The notes below the pieces were generated by a model that saw only the letters and a program-made list of their open reading frames with translations, ran no database searches and was not told where the DNA came from. 64,000 nt of DNA. Source: Bradyrhizobium sp. JYMT SZCCT0428. GTDB taxonomy: Bacteria > Pseudomonadota > Alphaproteobacteria > Rhizobiales > Xanthobacteraceae. The stretch spans positions 62,001 to 126,000 of the forward strand of contig NZ_JAFCLS010000004.1 of the NCBI RefSeq assembly GCF_018131075.1, read 5' to 3'. Made by a program: the position numbers and the translations under genes. Positions 54,855 to 62,737 of the stretch are shown one piece after another; the stretch's first letter is position 1, and every line of letters begins with the position of its first letter.

Positions 54855-55690
54855 TATGCTGCCACCAGGCTGTCGTTGTTGATTTGAATGGCGCGGCCAC
54901 CGCCGCCGACCGAAGGCGCGTTGATCGTGATGCCCGAATTGTGACCGAGGTCGAACGAATTATCGGCGACGAAGGTTGCGCCACCCGAGCAGGTGATATC
55001 CCGGAGCGCAGCCCAGGTGATCGTCGGCGCGTTGGCCGCCACCGAGAGCGTGCCGGCGGCGCTATCCACGCTCGATCGCAGGAAAATCTCAGAGCCGGAA
55101 CTGCCGTTCACATTGAGCGTCGTGACAGCCACCGTCGTCGCCTGGGAGACCGCGACGTTGTTGGGCCCGGCGATGTTAAGCGCCCCGATCGTGCATGCGG
55201 TGTTGAACAGGAACGCCCCGCCGGTCGCGTTGGCCGCGATGGTCACGTTGTTGTAGGTGAGATTCCCGGTCAGGTTTCTGGACGTCAGCGTCGATGCCGA
55301 GAACAGCAGCGTCGAGCCGTTGGCGTTGAAGGTCAACCCAGTCGTCGTAAGCGCGTTCCAGACGGTCCCGGTGCCCGTGAGCGTCCAGGTGCCGTCACCC
55401 ATGTTCAGCGTGCGGGTGGCGCTACCAGTCAAACTGAACGATTGCAGGGTGACGTTGACGTCGTTGGCGGCGAAATCGAGCGTGCCGGTGAACGCGCCCA
55501 TCGTGATCGATGTAAAATTCACGGGCGCCGTGACCGTAACCGTGCCGCCGCCAGAATTTCCGTCAAAGGTCAGCGTATCGCCGGAGCCGGGATAGGAGGC
55601 CCCGCCAGCACCGTTCGACGTGGCAGCTATGTGCGTGGTTGTGCTGCCGTCGAGATTGCCCGTTCCGCCAACCCAGAAGCGCGCTGCCAT
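54854..55690 (-). CDS. Ser/Thr/Asn-rich beta-repeat phage protein (278 aa)
   Basis: AARFWVGGTGNLDGSTTTHI and YPGSGDTLTFDGNSGGGTVT at the start, followed by many short beta-strands rich in Thr, Ser, Asn and Gly (for example ALNIAGPNNVAVSQATTVAV), as in beta-helix fibres. The FWVGGTGxxDGSTTTHIA opening is seen in phage surface proteins. It lies between the sugar-modification cassette and the 500-aa fibre-like protein. The high Ser/Thr content makes it a possible glycan acceptor, but this is speculation. Confidence 0.6.
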   Translation of the reverse strand: MAARFWVGGTGNLDGSTTTHIAATSNGAGGASYPGSGDTLTFDGNSGGGTVTVTAPVNFTSITMGAFTGTLDFAANDVNVTLQSFSLTGSATRTLNMGDGTWTLTGTGTVWNALTTTGLTFNANGSTLLFSASTLTSRNLTGNLTYNNVTIAANATGGAFLFNTACTIGALNIAGPNNVAVSQATTVAVTTLNVNGSSGSEIFLRSSVDSAAGTLSVAANAPTITWAALRDITCSGGATFVADNSFDLGHNSGITINAPSVGGGGRAIQINNDSLVAA

Positions 55691-56401
55691 CTAATTCCCC
55701 CGATAGTGCGCGCGCACCCAGGCGAGCCGCTGCGCCTCGGCATCCCAGGGATCGACCTTGCCGTGGAACATCACGATCCGCGCGTTGTCGGGCAGCCCGC
55801 CGAGGGCCTTGATGTCATTGCGGTAGGAGTAGACGCCGTCGGCCTGCGACCATTTCTTTTCGTGCGGCCCGAGCCTGGCGCCAATCCAGGCCTGGTCGCT
55901 GCCGAAATATCCGAGCGCCCGCCCCTTCGCCGGCGAGGTCTGCGGATCGAAATCTTCCCACACCTGGCGCCGGGATCCCGCGCGCATCATGAACATCGAG
56001 CCGTTGTAGGGCGTCTTCGGCGAGGTATCGCCCCAGATCACGAAATCTTCGTCGCGGTCCCAGACCGGCGACAGATCCCCGGTAACAACGCAGTCCAGAT
56101 CGAGCGAGACGAAGCGCGGACCGAACAGGGCTGCAGCCTGCAACGAAAACGCCTTCAGCCGCCGGTAGCAACTCGGCTGGTGAGCGCCATGAGGCGACGG
56201 CACCGCCGCGTAATCGTCCCACAGCGGAATGATCTCGACATCGCCGGCGATCCCGGCAGCGTCATCCGTCACGCAGATGAATCGGTGCGGCTTCTGGTAA
56301 TACCGCCGCACCATCGCGCGCAGCGTGTTGACAGTCTCGGGACCGAACGCCGAGCGATAGCCCGTCTTCGGCTTCCATTTCCAGCAGACGATGCTGAGCA
56401 T
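55691..56401 (-). CDS. Glycosyltransferase-like protein (GT-A fold), phage-encoded
   Basis: 236 aa from ATG 56401. LSIVCWKWKPKTGYRSAFGP then TLRAMVRRYYQKPHRFICVT opens a Rossmann-type fold. The DLDCVV motif at residues about 108-113 (FVSLDLDCVV, preceded by LFGPR) is the DxD-type metal/nucleotide site of GT-A enzymes. Further on are NGSMFMMRAGSRRQVWEDFD and GYFGSDQAWIGARLGPHEKK, typical of GT8-like proteins. It should transfer a sugar from a nucleotide donor; acceptor unknown. It ends the cassette that reaches up to 60832. Confidence 0.7.
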   Translation of the reverse strand: MLSIVCWKWKPKTGYRSAFGPETVNTLRAMVRRYYQKPHRFICVTDDAAGIAGDVEIIPLWDDYAAVPSPHGAHQPSCYRRLKAFSLQAAALFGPRFVSLDLDCVVTGDLSPVWDRDEDFVIWGDTSPKTPYNGSMFMMRAGSRRQVWEDFDPQTSPAKGRALGYFGSDQAWIGARLGPHEKKWSQADGVYSYRNDIKALGGLPDNARIVMFHGKVDPWDAEAQRLAWVRAHYRGN

Positions 56402-56403
56402 GT

Positions 56404-57105
56404 TCAGGCGACCCGCGAATAGGGAAACGACAACCGCTTCGGTGACCATGCGGCATCCGCCTTGCGGCGCCGCATGAGCGCAGCGATGCCGGCGCGGTCC
56501 TCGGGCTGTTTGCGCAGGTATCGCGTGGTCGAGGCATCCGGGATGACCTCACGCGGATAGCGGATCAGCACCTCTTTCAGCATGACGATTTCCCGCGCCG
56601 TTGGTACCAGCGCATCGCGGAACAGCGCGTCGGTGCCGTAGAGCCCCGCGAAGCTTTCGTCGTAACCGCCGGCGCGCTCGAACAGCTTTCGCGTCAGGAA
56701 CCAGGAATTCGGATGCGGCTTGTAGGGCGCCATGTCCGGCGCCGAAACCCGCGCCAGCCGATAGGCCACGTCGCGATCGTATTGGCGCAGCAACAGCGGC
56801 TGCCATGTTGCCTCGGGCACGACATGATCCATATCGGTCAGCAACAGCCACTCGGTCTCGGCGTGATGCACACCGATATTGCGCGCGGCGTCCTGATTCC
56901 AGCGGACATCGACGCCGATCCGCCAGATCTGTAAGGAACAGCCGATATCCTCCGGCACAGCCGGATGATCCGGCGAACCGTCGTCGACGATGACGACATG
57001 CAGCAGATCGCGCAGCTTTGCCGGCAACCTGCGGATGCTCGCGAACTGTTCGCGCAGCATGCCCGGGTTTTCGTAATAGGCCATCACCAGCGTGGTCGGT
57101 GTCAT
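56404..57105 (-). CDS. Family 2-type glycosyltransferase, phage-encoded
   Basis: 233 aa from ATG 57105 (ATGA overlap with the upstream gene). TPTTLVMAYYENPGMLREQF, LLHVVIVDDGSPDHPAVPED (nucleotide site) and RWNQDAARNIGVHHAETEWL with LLTDMDHVVPEATW (DxD-like DMD) are the hallmarks of GT2. GGYDESFAGLYGTDALFRDA is the acceptor-side motif. It would add a sugar from a nucleotide donor. It is tightly packed with neighbouring cassette genes. Confidence 0.8.
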   Translation of the reverse strand: MTPTTLVMAYYENPGMLREQFASIRRLPAKLRDLLHVVIVDDGSPDHPAVPEDIGCSLQIWRIGVDVRWNQDAARNIGVHHAETEWLLLTDMDHVVPEATWQPLLLRQYDRDVAYRLARVSAPDMAPYKPHPNSWFLTRKLFERAGGYDESFAGLYGTDALFRDALVPTAREIVMLKEVLIRYPREVIPDASTTRYLRKQPEDRAGIAALMRRRKADAAWSPKRLSFPYSRVA

Positions 57106-57290
57106 GCTTGCCTCTTGACCCAAAGAGCGAAGATCAGCCCGGCCACCACGCCGGCAGCCGCGACGATGACGCCAGCCGCGTGGAAGCCGTACAGCGCCAG
57201 CACCAGGCCGACGAACAACCCAAGCGCCGCGGGAATTCCAAACGCCGCCGCCGCGGCGAGGAAGACAACCATTTCGCCGAATCCGTCCAT
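57102..57290 (-). CDS. 62-aa membrane protein in the sugar cassette
   Basis: DGFGEMVVFLAAAAAFGIPA and ALGLFVGLVLALYGFHAAGV, then VIVAAAGVVAGLIFALWVKR: two or three helices with almost no soluble part. ATGA overlaps occur at both ends (57290 and 57105), so it is translated with its neighbours. It may be a small membrane anchor or a flippase fragment; function unknown. Confidence 0.6.
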   Translation of the reverse strand: MDGFGEMVVFLAAAAAFGIPAALGLFVGLVLALYGFHAAGVIVAAAGVVAGLIFALWVKRQA

Positions 57291-57895
57291 CAGGCTGCGA
57301 TCCTCGCGAAATCAGACGACGGGACTTTGCGAAAGCATTCGATCGCGCTGTCGCCGACGACGGCGACATCGATGCCGACGGCGGCGCATTGCCGGGCTGC
57401 CTGTGCAAACTGTTTCGACCACTCGGCATATTTGCCGTTCTTGGTCGCGCCCTTCTCCGACCATGGATAAGGCGGATACCAATAAACCTCGCCATTCGCG
57501 CCGCGCTTCATGTCTAAGCCGAACAGCAGGACTTTTTCCGGCCGCATCTGATAGGCCAGATTGAAGGCACAGAGGCCGGAATTGGTGCCGTTGAGCACGC
57601 CGGGCTGATCGGAAAATTCAGCCGACGTATGGTCGCACTCGAACGATCGCAGCCACGGCCATTTGTGCGGCAGCTTTTGCAGCGCCGAGCGGCGGATATG
57701 CGCCGGCTTTTGCATCCGATGCAGATCGTCGTAGCGGTACTCGGTCCACAGCCGGTCCATCGACACCACGATGTCGAACCGCGGCAGATGGATCGCGGAA
57801 TCGTTGATCGCGATGATCCTGCCCGGGATCCGCTCGCGGTCGACCTGGCTGACCGACCAGCCGCCGCCGACGACGCTGATGATGTCACTTCGCAT
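57290..57895 (-). CDS. DUF115/MptE-like Rossmann protein, possibly sugar-transferase related
   Basis: 201 aa. It opens with DIISVVGGGWSVSQVDRERI (GGGWS nucleotide loop), RIIAINDSAIHLPRFDIVVS and MDRLWTEYRYDD, later GVLNGTNSGLCAFNLAYQMR and KVLLFGLDMKRGANGEVYWY. The pattern (GGGxS, INxS, DIxxxxD, NSGxxAxNLA, GLDM) matches the DUF115 group, which has members related to sialic-acid-type transferases. The same pattern recurs in the protein at 60173, so the two are paralogues. It probably handles a sugar nucleotide. Confidence 0.6.
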   Translation of the reverse strand: MRSDIISVVGGGWSVSQVDRERIPGRIIAINDSAIHLPRFDIVVSMDRLWTEYRYDDLHRMQKPAHIRRSALQKLPHKWPWLRSFECDHTSAEFSDQPGVLNGTNSGLCAFNLAYQMRPEKVLLFGLDMKRGANGEVYWYPPYPWSEKGATKNGKYAEWSKQFAQAARQCAAVGIDVAVVGDSAIECFRKVPSSDFARIAA

Positions 57896-58493
57896 GAAAC
57901 ACCAGGCGGTTGAACTTGCGCGAGGCCTTGGCGCAGCCGACCTCGTAGAACCTCGACTGGAGCTCCACGCGCCACTCCGGCCTGTCGGCGCGGACGTCGA
58001 GAATCAGCACCGTCCGCGAGGTACAGCAGCGATAGACGAAGGCCAGATACTCAGACGGGCCGTAGTGAAAACACCACGAACCGAGACTGATCACGATATC
58101 CATCGGACGCGCCGCGACCGGCGGCAGCGCGACATAGCTCCATTGATGGACGCCGTTCCTGGTCAGGAAGTCGCCGGCCACCTTCATGCTGTTGAAGGTT
58201 CGGCGGTGAAGCGTCATCTCGGGCGGATCGTCAACACCATCGAGCAGATGGACGTCGATGCCGCCATAGTGCCGATCGAGCAGCACGTCGATGCCGCCGA
58301 GCCCGCTGCCGACGTCAAGCACATGGCGGCCAGCCAGCACCGGCGGCAGATACGGAACGAGGCTGTCGTAATCATCGCCCTGCGCCTGCTCATAGGCAGC
58401 GTGCCAGGCGGCGCGATCATCCTTGAGATGATCGAGCGAGCCCTTCTGCAGCTTCAGATAGGCGAAATGGCTGTCGTCGACGATAAGGTTCAT
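57885..58493 (-). CDS. SAM-dependent methyltransferase, phage-encoded
   Basis: 202 aa from ATG 58493 (upstream frame is a shadow). SAM loop in HVLDVGSGLGGIDVLLDRHY with GGIDVHLLDGVDD (acidic ribose-binding residue), then DIVISLGSWCFHYGPSEYLA. N-terminal DSHFAYLKLQKGSLDHLKDD is a helical cap. A small-molecule or sugar methyltransferase is plausible. It overlaps both neighbours by a few bases. Confidence 0.75.
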   Translation of the reverse strand: MNLIVDDSHFAYLKLQKGSLDHLKDDRAAWHAAYEQAQGDDYDSLVPYLPPVLAGRHVLDVGSGLGGIDVLLDRHYGGIDVHLLDGVDDPPEMTLHRRTFNSMKVAGDFLTRNGVHQWSYVALPPVAARPMDIVISLGSWCFHYGPSEYLAFVYRCCTSRTVLILDVRADRPEWRVELQSRFYEVGCAKASRKFNRLVFHAK

Positions 58494-59674
58494 TTGAACA
58501 GGCTCACCCGCAATTCGCGCTCGCCCTTGCCCTGAACAACGATCTTGCCGAACGGCATCGCCTTCAGCTTGGCGATCCAGAACTCGGCTCCCTCGACGAT
58601 TAGATGTGCGTTGCGACCATCTGGCAGCACGGCATTGGCCGGCCGCGTCGCGATCACGAGATAGAGCGCCCTGCCCGCCAGCACGGCGAGATGATCGAGC
58701 ACGGCGTCGATCCGGTCCGGCTCGATATGCTCCAGCACGTCGGTGCAGACCACGAGCTCGCATGGTTTCGGCATGCCATCCTTACCGGCAATGGCGGGGT
58801 CGTATTCGCTGACCCGGATCGGGGCCAGTGCCTTGGCGAGTTCGCCGCGGCCACAGCCATAGTCGAGGATGGTCGAGGGCCTCACCTCCTCGATCAGACC
58901 GCGCACGGCTTCGGCATGCTTGTGGCCGTCCGCGCCCCAGCGCTGCCGCTGGTGCATGGCGGTTAACGTGGCGCGGTAGTGCGGCGAAACCAGATTGTCG
59001 ATCACGTAGCGATAGGCGCCGGCGTGACGGCGGAACATGCCGATGTGGCCCAGATCGAGCGCGTGCACGCCCTTCTCCGCTAGCCGTGCCGCCAGCACGG
59101 TCGCGGTAACCCCGAGGCACATCAGGACTGGACCTGCCGGCTGCTGCAGGATCTCGGCCTCGATCCGATCGATCTCGGCATAAGCATTGATGCGCGGCCC
59201 GCGCACGACGTTGATCTTGGCCGCCGACGCACAGCGCTCCGTCGTCAGCGACTTTTCATCGCCAGTGACCAGCGTGATTTCTTTGCCCTTCCACAGCTGC
59301 TCGACCTTGTCCCAATAATCGGGCCGGTCGATCCAGGGCGCGGAATCCGGCCGCGTGATGAAGGAGGAGCCGTAAACGACATGCGCCACGCCGTTGTAGA
59401 GCGACGTAAATTTTGAATCGGCATAACGCGCCCAGCTATCTGCCTTGGGCGTTGCCGAATGAACATTGGGGATGCAGACAATGCAGCCAGTCGGCGGCAT
59501 CTGCAGCATCGCCTTCAGTTCCGCGATCAGCCGCGGCGAATTCTCGCGCTGGCTAATGCAGTTGCCGCCGATCGCCAACCGCAGCTCGCCGTCGCCGAAC
59601 CGCGCCAGGCTGAAGCCTTCGCGTGCCGCGTCGATCGTCTCGTCCTCGGAAATAACTCGCGGATAGGGAGGCAT
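58490..59674 (-). CDS. GT-D-type glycosyltransferase fused to a methyltransferase, phage-encoded
   Basis: 394 aa. Residues 1-215 carry ARFGDGELRLAIGGNCISQR (the DGE motif of the GT-D fold), VTGDEKSLTTERCASAAKIN and PVLMCLGVTATVLAARLAEK, then GVHALDLGHIGMFRRHAGAY. Residues about 250-385 form a SAM methyltransferase: STILDYGCGRGELAKALAPI, ELVVCTDVLEHIEPDRIDAV and LYLVIATRPAN. The fusion would couple sugar transfer and methylation in one protein. It is the largest gene of the cassette and overlaps the next methyltransferase (58493). Confidence 0.7.
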   Translation of the reverse strand: MPPYPRVISEDETIDAAREGFSLARFGDGELRLAIGGNCISQRENSPRLIAELKAMLQMPPTGCIVCIPNVHSATPKADSWARYADSKFTSLYNGVAHVVYGSSFITRPDSAPWIDRPDYWDKVEQLWKGKEITLVTGDEKSLTTERCASAAKINVVRGPRINAYAEIDRIEAEILQQPAGPVLMCLGVTATVLAARLAEKGVHALDLGHIGMFRRHAGAYRYVIDNLVSPHYRATLTAMHQRQRWGADGHKHAEAVRGLIEEVRPSTILDYGCGRGELAKALAPIRVSEYDPAIAGKDGMPKPCELVVCTDVLEHIEPDRIDAVLDHLAVLAGRALYLVIATRPANAVLPDGRNAHLIVEGAEFWIAKLKAMPFGKIVVQGKGERELRVSLFK

Positions 59675-60003
59675 CAGTCCTCAATCACTTTGGTCTTCGA
59701 AGGGTCGCCATTGCTGATCTGGTTGAGCATGTCGTTGACTTCAGAGGTCGCGGCCTTGAACGCGCCCCCGACATGCGAACTGACGCTCTCGACAGCCGTA
59801 ATCGCTTCATCATGGTCCTTCTGCAGTTCGATCGCCGCCTTCTCAGCTGCCGCATCGACAGACTGCATCAGGGATTCGGTCAGGTTCTTCAGCCGCAGCA
59901 ATCCTCGCGCCATGGTGGCTTGCTCTTTCTTGGGTGAGAGTTCAGCAATCGCATCTTTGAGATGACGGTCCAGCGCGGCGGACGTGCCCAGGTCCGCCGT
60001 CAC
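59674..60003 (-). CDS. Hypothetical helical phage protein (109 aa)
   Basis: TADLGTSAALDRHLKDAIAE, LLRLKNLTESLMQSVDAAAE, and AITAVESVSSHVGGAFKAAT suggest an all-helical, coiled-coil protein without recognisable family. It lies between the 57-aa protein (overlapping by 4 bp) and the GT-D fusion. Confidence 0.55.
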   Translation of the reverse strand: MTADLGTSAALDRHLKDAIAELSPKKEQATMARGLLRLKNLTESLMQSVDAAAEKAAIELQKDHDEAITAVESVSSHVGGAFKAATSEVNDMLNQISNGDPSKTKVIED

Positions 60004-60173
60004 GTAGGGCGCGCCTCGATGTGCTCCAGCCGCGCGAGCAGCGTCTGAAAATCGTCGCGCAGCTTTGAAAGTCCATCATACAATTCGGCAAAGTTCGCGT
60101 TGGCCTGACGAACAACGCCGCTCATTCCTCTCGGATTCCGTGCGCTGATCTTAAGCGTTTTGGTCTTCTCCAT
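60000..60173 (-). CDS. Small coiled-coil phage protein (57 aa)
   Basis: From ATG 60173 (ATGA overlap with the upstream gene). EKTKTLKISARNPRGMSGVV then NANFAELYDGLSKLRDDFQT forms a short beta start and a heptad-patterned helix. Function unknown. Unlike neighbouring larger genes it lacks any enzyme motif. Confidence 0.5.
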   Translation of the reverse strand: MEKTKTLKISARNPRGMSGVVRQANANFAELYDGLSKLRDDFQTLLARLEHIEARPT

Positions 60174-60832
60174 CACAGAACATCCTCCAGCGAGACGATC
60201 GGCCAGAACGGAACGGCGCTGCCGGGACTGGCGTTGAGCAGTTCGACCCCGAGCTGCTTTAACGGTGCAACCAGTGTGGCGAGTTCGGCGGCCTGTGCTT
60301 TCCAGCAATCAGGCCTTACCGGCCAGCGATGCGGCGTGTGGTGATGCGAGAGACCTTTGGCATCACGCGCTCCATCGAGGCCGAGGGCTATGATGCGGCG
60401 GCAACCGAGATGCACCGCGAGATTGATCGCCGCGACGTAGCTGGTGCGCTTGAACACGACGCGGGTCGGAACCACGGCGAGCCCTGGCGGGTTCTGCCGC
60501 TCGAGCGTGAGTAGCGGGCGGCCGGCGCTCTTGAGCTCGCAGGGCGAACGGCGGCAGGTAACGATCCGACCGCCAAACTCGCCGAGCTTGCCCCTGTTGT
60601 CGATCCACCAGCGCAAATCGCCAAACAGTAGGATGTCGGCAAACGGCACCAGCACGAAGCTCGAATTGATCGCGAGGACGCGCCGGGCGCGCAGCTGCTC
60701 GACATCCTGGCAAAGGACCGACGGACCGCCGCCGACAATGAAGGCGGTCTCGCCCTCCCATTCGCGGGTGACGTGCCACCACAGCGACGGATCAGGTCGC
60801 GTTAGCACCGGCGCCGGCGCCCGCCTCGACAT
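60173..60832 (-). CDS. DUF115/MptE-like Rossmann protein, paralogue of the 201-aa protein
   Basis: 219 aa if started at ATG 60832 (alternatives 60841 and 60883). WWHVTREWEGETAFIVGGGP opens with GGGPS, then RRVLAINSSFVLVPFADILL, FGDLRWWIDNRGKLGEFGGR and later RTSYVAAINLAVHLGCRRII with ALGLDGARDAKGLSHHHTPH. The GGGPS-INSSF-DILxxxD-LGLD signature parallels the protein at 57290, but this copy has an N-terminal tail and a DGxR/HHH segment. It probably also belongs to sugar modification. Confidence 0.6.
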   Translation of the reverse strand: MSRRAPAPVLTRPDPSLWWHVTREWEGETAFIVGGGPSVLCQDVEQLRARRVLAINSSFVLVPFADILLFGDLRWWIDNRGKLGEFGGRIVTCRRSPCELKSAGRPLLTLERQNPPGLAVVPTRVVFKRTSYVAAINLAVHLGCRRIIALGLDGARDAKGLSHHHTPHRWPVRPDCWKAQAAELATLVAPLKQLGVELLNASPGSAVPFWPIVSLEDVL

Positions 60833-61049
60833 GGTCGGCATCGGTGACTTCGCGCATCTTGCGCTTGGCGGCACCCGACGCAATCATCGCGAGCGCCTCG
60901 TCGTCGGAAATGCCGAGATCGGCGGTGTCGAATTCGGCGCCGGGCGCGACCATCGTGGTCTGATGACGGCCGCGATCCTTCGAATTCTTCGGGTCTGGGG
61001 CGCGCAACGTCTTGCGGCCTTGCACGGTATTGGCTGCGATCAGCTTCAT
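60792..61049 (-). CDS. Small phage head-region protein (85 aa)
   Basis: From ATG 61049. KLIAANTVQGRKTLRAPDPK, then APGAEFDTADLGISDDEALA and MIASGAAKRKMREVTDADHV, ending in Ala/Gly-rich residues. The DLGISDDEALAMIASGAAKR segment (a small helical hairpin after a GAEFD turn) is common in proteins encoded just after phage capsid genes. No specific function assigned. It overlaps the start of the next gene by about 40 bp. Confidence 0.55.
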   Translation of the reverse strand: MKLIAANTVQGRKTLRAPDPKNSKDRGRHQTTMVAPGAEFDTADLGISDDEALAMIASGAAKRKMREVTDADHVEAGAGAGANAT

Positions 61050-61102
61050 TTGAAACAGTCCTTGTGAAAACAAAACAGGGAAAGGGATCAGCAACGCCTG
61101 AC

Positions 61103-61128
61103 CGGGCCGGAGGCTTCCCCCCGGCCCG
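61103..61128 (-). other. Hairpin between the capsid gene and the downstream cassette
   Basis: CGGGCCGG (61103-61110) pairs with CCGGCCCG (61121-61128) around a 10-nt loop, a perfect 8-bp GC-only stem just after the major capsid stop. No U-tract follows on the minus strand, so it is more likely an mRNA-stability or attenuation element that gives capsid mRNA an excess over the downstream genes (inference). Confidence 0.5.
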
Positions 61129-61136
61129 TGCGGGCC

Positions 61137-62168
61137 TTACTTGACCTTGACGGACAGCGTGGCGTTGACGCGGTACGGCACCACCAGCGGCGCCGACTGC
61201 AGCATCAGGAAGCGCACTGCGGGATCCGGCTGGGTCCAGGACTTGGAGAAATAATCCAGCGCCTGCATGCCCGCGGCCTCGTCCTTGATGGCGCCGTAGT
61301 GCTGCACGCCCTCCAGCGTCGCCGCCGGCATCAGGATATAGTCGTCGGGCAGGAAGTCCTGCGTGACGCCGTCCTCGTCGACATACTGGTCGTGATAGAT
61401 CCAGATGTGGTAGTCGCCGACCGTGCCCTTGTCGGTAAACCCGAGTTTTGCGGCGTCGGGCCCGACATCGATCGAAGTGCGCGAGCTCAGATTGAGCTGC
61501 GAGCTCAACAGATCCTTCACCTCGTCGAATTCGCGGAACAGATTCCAGACGTTCTGCGCCATGATGACGTCGATCGGCGAGGCGCCCGACTTGGTGCGCA
61601 CCAGGCCGGCCCAGGATTCGAGGTCGGCGAGCGGCGTCGCCGATCCCTGGTCCCATTTCGCGCCGCCCGACAGCACCACGGTCAGCGACGCGTCGCGGCC
61701 AAAATCGACCACCGTTGTCGGGTACTTTTCGCCCGAAACAGTCACCTTGCCGGTGCGCAGCACCTCGGCGGCCATCCATTCCATGCGCCGCTGCAGCATA
61801 CCGAGCTGGTCTTCGGATTCCTGGGCGATCGCGAGCTGGCGATTGGTCATCGGATCGAGCGCGCCATAGATCGGCTGGCCGGCACGGCGGCGCACCGGCT
61901 TGCCGTCCTCGAAGACGCGCTTGTCCTTGATGTACGCCGGCGCGAAGCTGTTGGTCTGGTAGCCCTGCGACTGGACGATCTGACCCTCGACCAGGGGCGA
62001 GCAGAATGGCGCCAAGCGCGGCTTGCCGGTCAGCACGTCGAAGAAAATCTTCTCCTGCGTCGAGACCGAAACCTCGCCGAAATAGCGATTGAGCAGGAAC
62101 GGCGGCCGAACCGTCGATTTGAGATCCTGCACCACGCGGTTAAGCACCGCGGACGAAAAGATGTCCAT
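61137..62168 (-). CDS. Major capsid protein (lambda gpE type)
   Basis: 343 aa. Clear gpE-like landmarks: DIFSSAVLNRVVQDLKSTVR, FLLNRYFGEVSVSTQEKIFF, DVLTGKPRLAPFCSPLVEGQ, VFEDGKPVRRRAGQPIYGAL, LAIAQESEDQLGMLQRRMEW and DYHIWIYHDQYVDEDGV. It forms the icosahedral shell with the decoration protein encoded 106 bp upstream. The family and length are typical, and the call fixes this region as a tailed-phage structural module. Confidence 0.92.
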   Translation of the reverse strand: MDIFSSAVLNRVVQDLKSTVRPPFLLNRYFGEVSVSTQEKIFFDVLTGKPRLAPFCSPLVEGQIVQSQGYQTNSFAPAYIKDKRVFEDGKPVRRRAGQPIYGALDPMTNRQLAIAQESEDQLGMLQRRMEWMAAEVLRTGKVTVSGEKYPTTVVDFGRDASLTVVLSGGAKWDQGSATPLADLESWAGLVRTKSGASPIDVIMAQNVWNLFREFDEVKDLLSSQLNLSSRTSIDVGPDAAKLGFTDKGTVGDYHIWIYHDQYVDEDGVTQDFLPDDYILMPAATLEGVQHYGAIKDEAAGMQALDYFSKSWTQPDPAVRFLMLQSAPLVVPYRVNATLSVKVK

Positions 62169-62274
62169 TTGAGGACTCCTGTTGATGATGTTTGAACGGT
62201 GCCACGCCGCGCGGGATGCGATGCGCGTATTCCGCCAGGCCGTGATCGGCCCGGCGCCCTACTCGACTTAGGAA

Positions 62275-62655
62275 TCAGGTGATCGCGTTCTGCAGGTTGA
62301 TGCCGACGTCGCGCAGCGACTCCCGCACCGAGTACTTGTCGTGGCCGGCGCCGAACGACAGCTGCTCCTCGTTGAAGGTGCCGGCAAAATAGGCGACCGT
62401 AGTCTTGGCGCCGCCGGAGGCATCGCAATCCTCGGCCAGGATCACCTTCGGCGTCTGCGAGCCGTCGCTGGCCGCGGCAACGCTGAGGATATAGCCGCCG
62501 CCGGGATCGGAGTCCGAGCCTTCCTCGTGCTGACCGAGCACGGCGCCGCGGATCAGATTGCCGGCCTCCAGCGTGATCTGGCGAGAGGTGGTCGGACCAA
62601 GCACCAGCGCGTCCTGGGACGAAAGCGAACCTTCACTCGTAAATGCGGCCACCAT
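62275..62655 (-). CDS. Head decoration protein (gpD-like)
   Basis: 126 aa from ATG 62655. TSEGSLSSQDALVLGPTTSR, ITLEAGNLIRGAVLGQHEEG and DASGGAKTTVAYFAGTFNEE with the C-terminal DSLRDVGI-like SVRESLRDVGINLQNAIT are the head-decoration (HDPD) pattern. Such proteins clamp the expanded capsid. It lies between the protease/scaffold gene and the capsid gene, as in lambda. Confidence 0.85.
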   Translation of the reverse strand: MVAAFTSEGSLSSQDALVLGPTTSRQITLEAGNLIRGAVLGQHEEGSDSDPGGGYILSVAAASDGSQTPKVILAEDCDASGGAKTTVAYFAGTFNEEQLSFGAGHDKYSVRESLRDVGINLQNAIT

Positions 62656-62737
62656 GGGCGCGCTCCTTTTTGCGTTAGAGAGATTGAAAGAAACGACGGC
62701 CGAGACTGAAACGCCGGCGCCGCGCGGCTTTACACCG

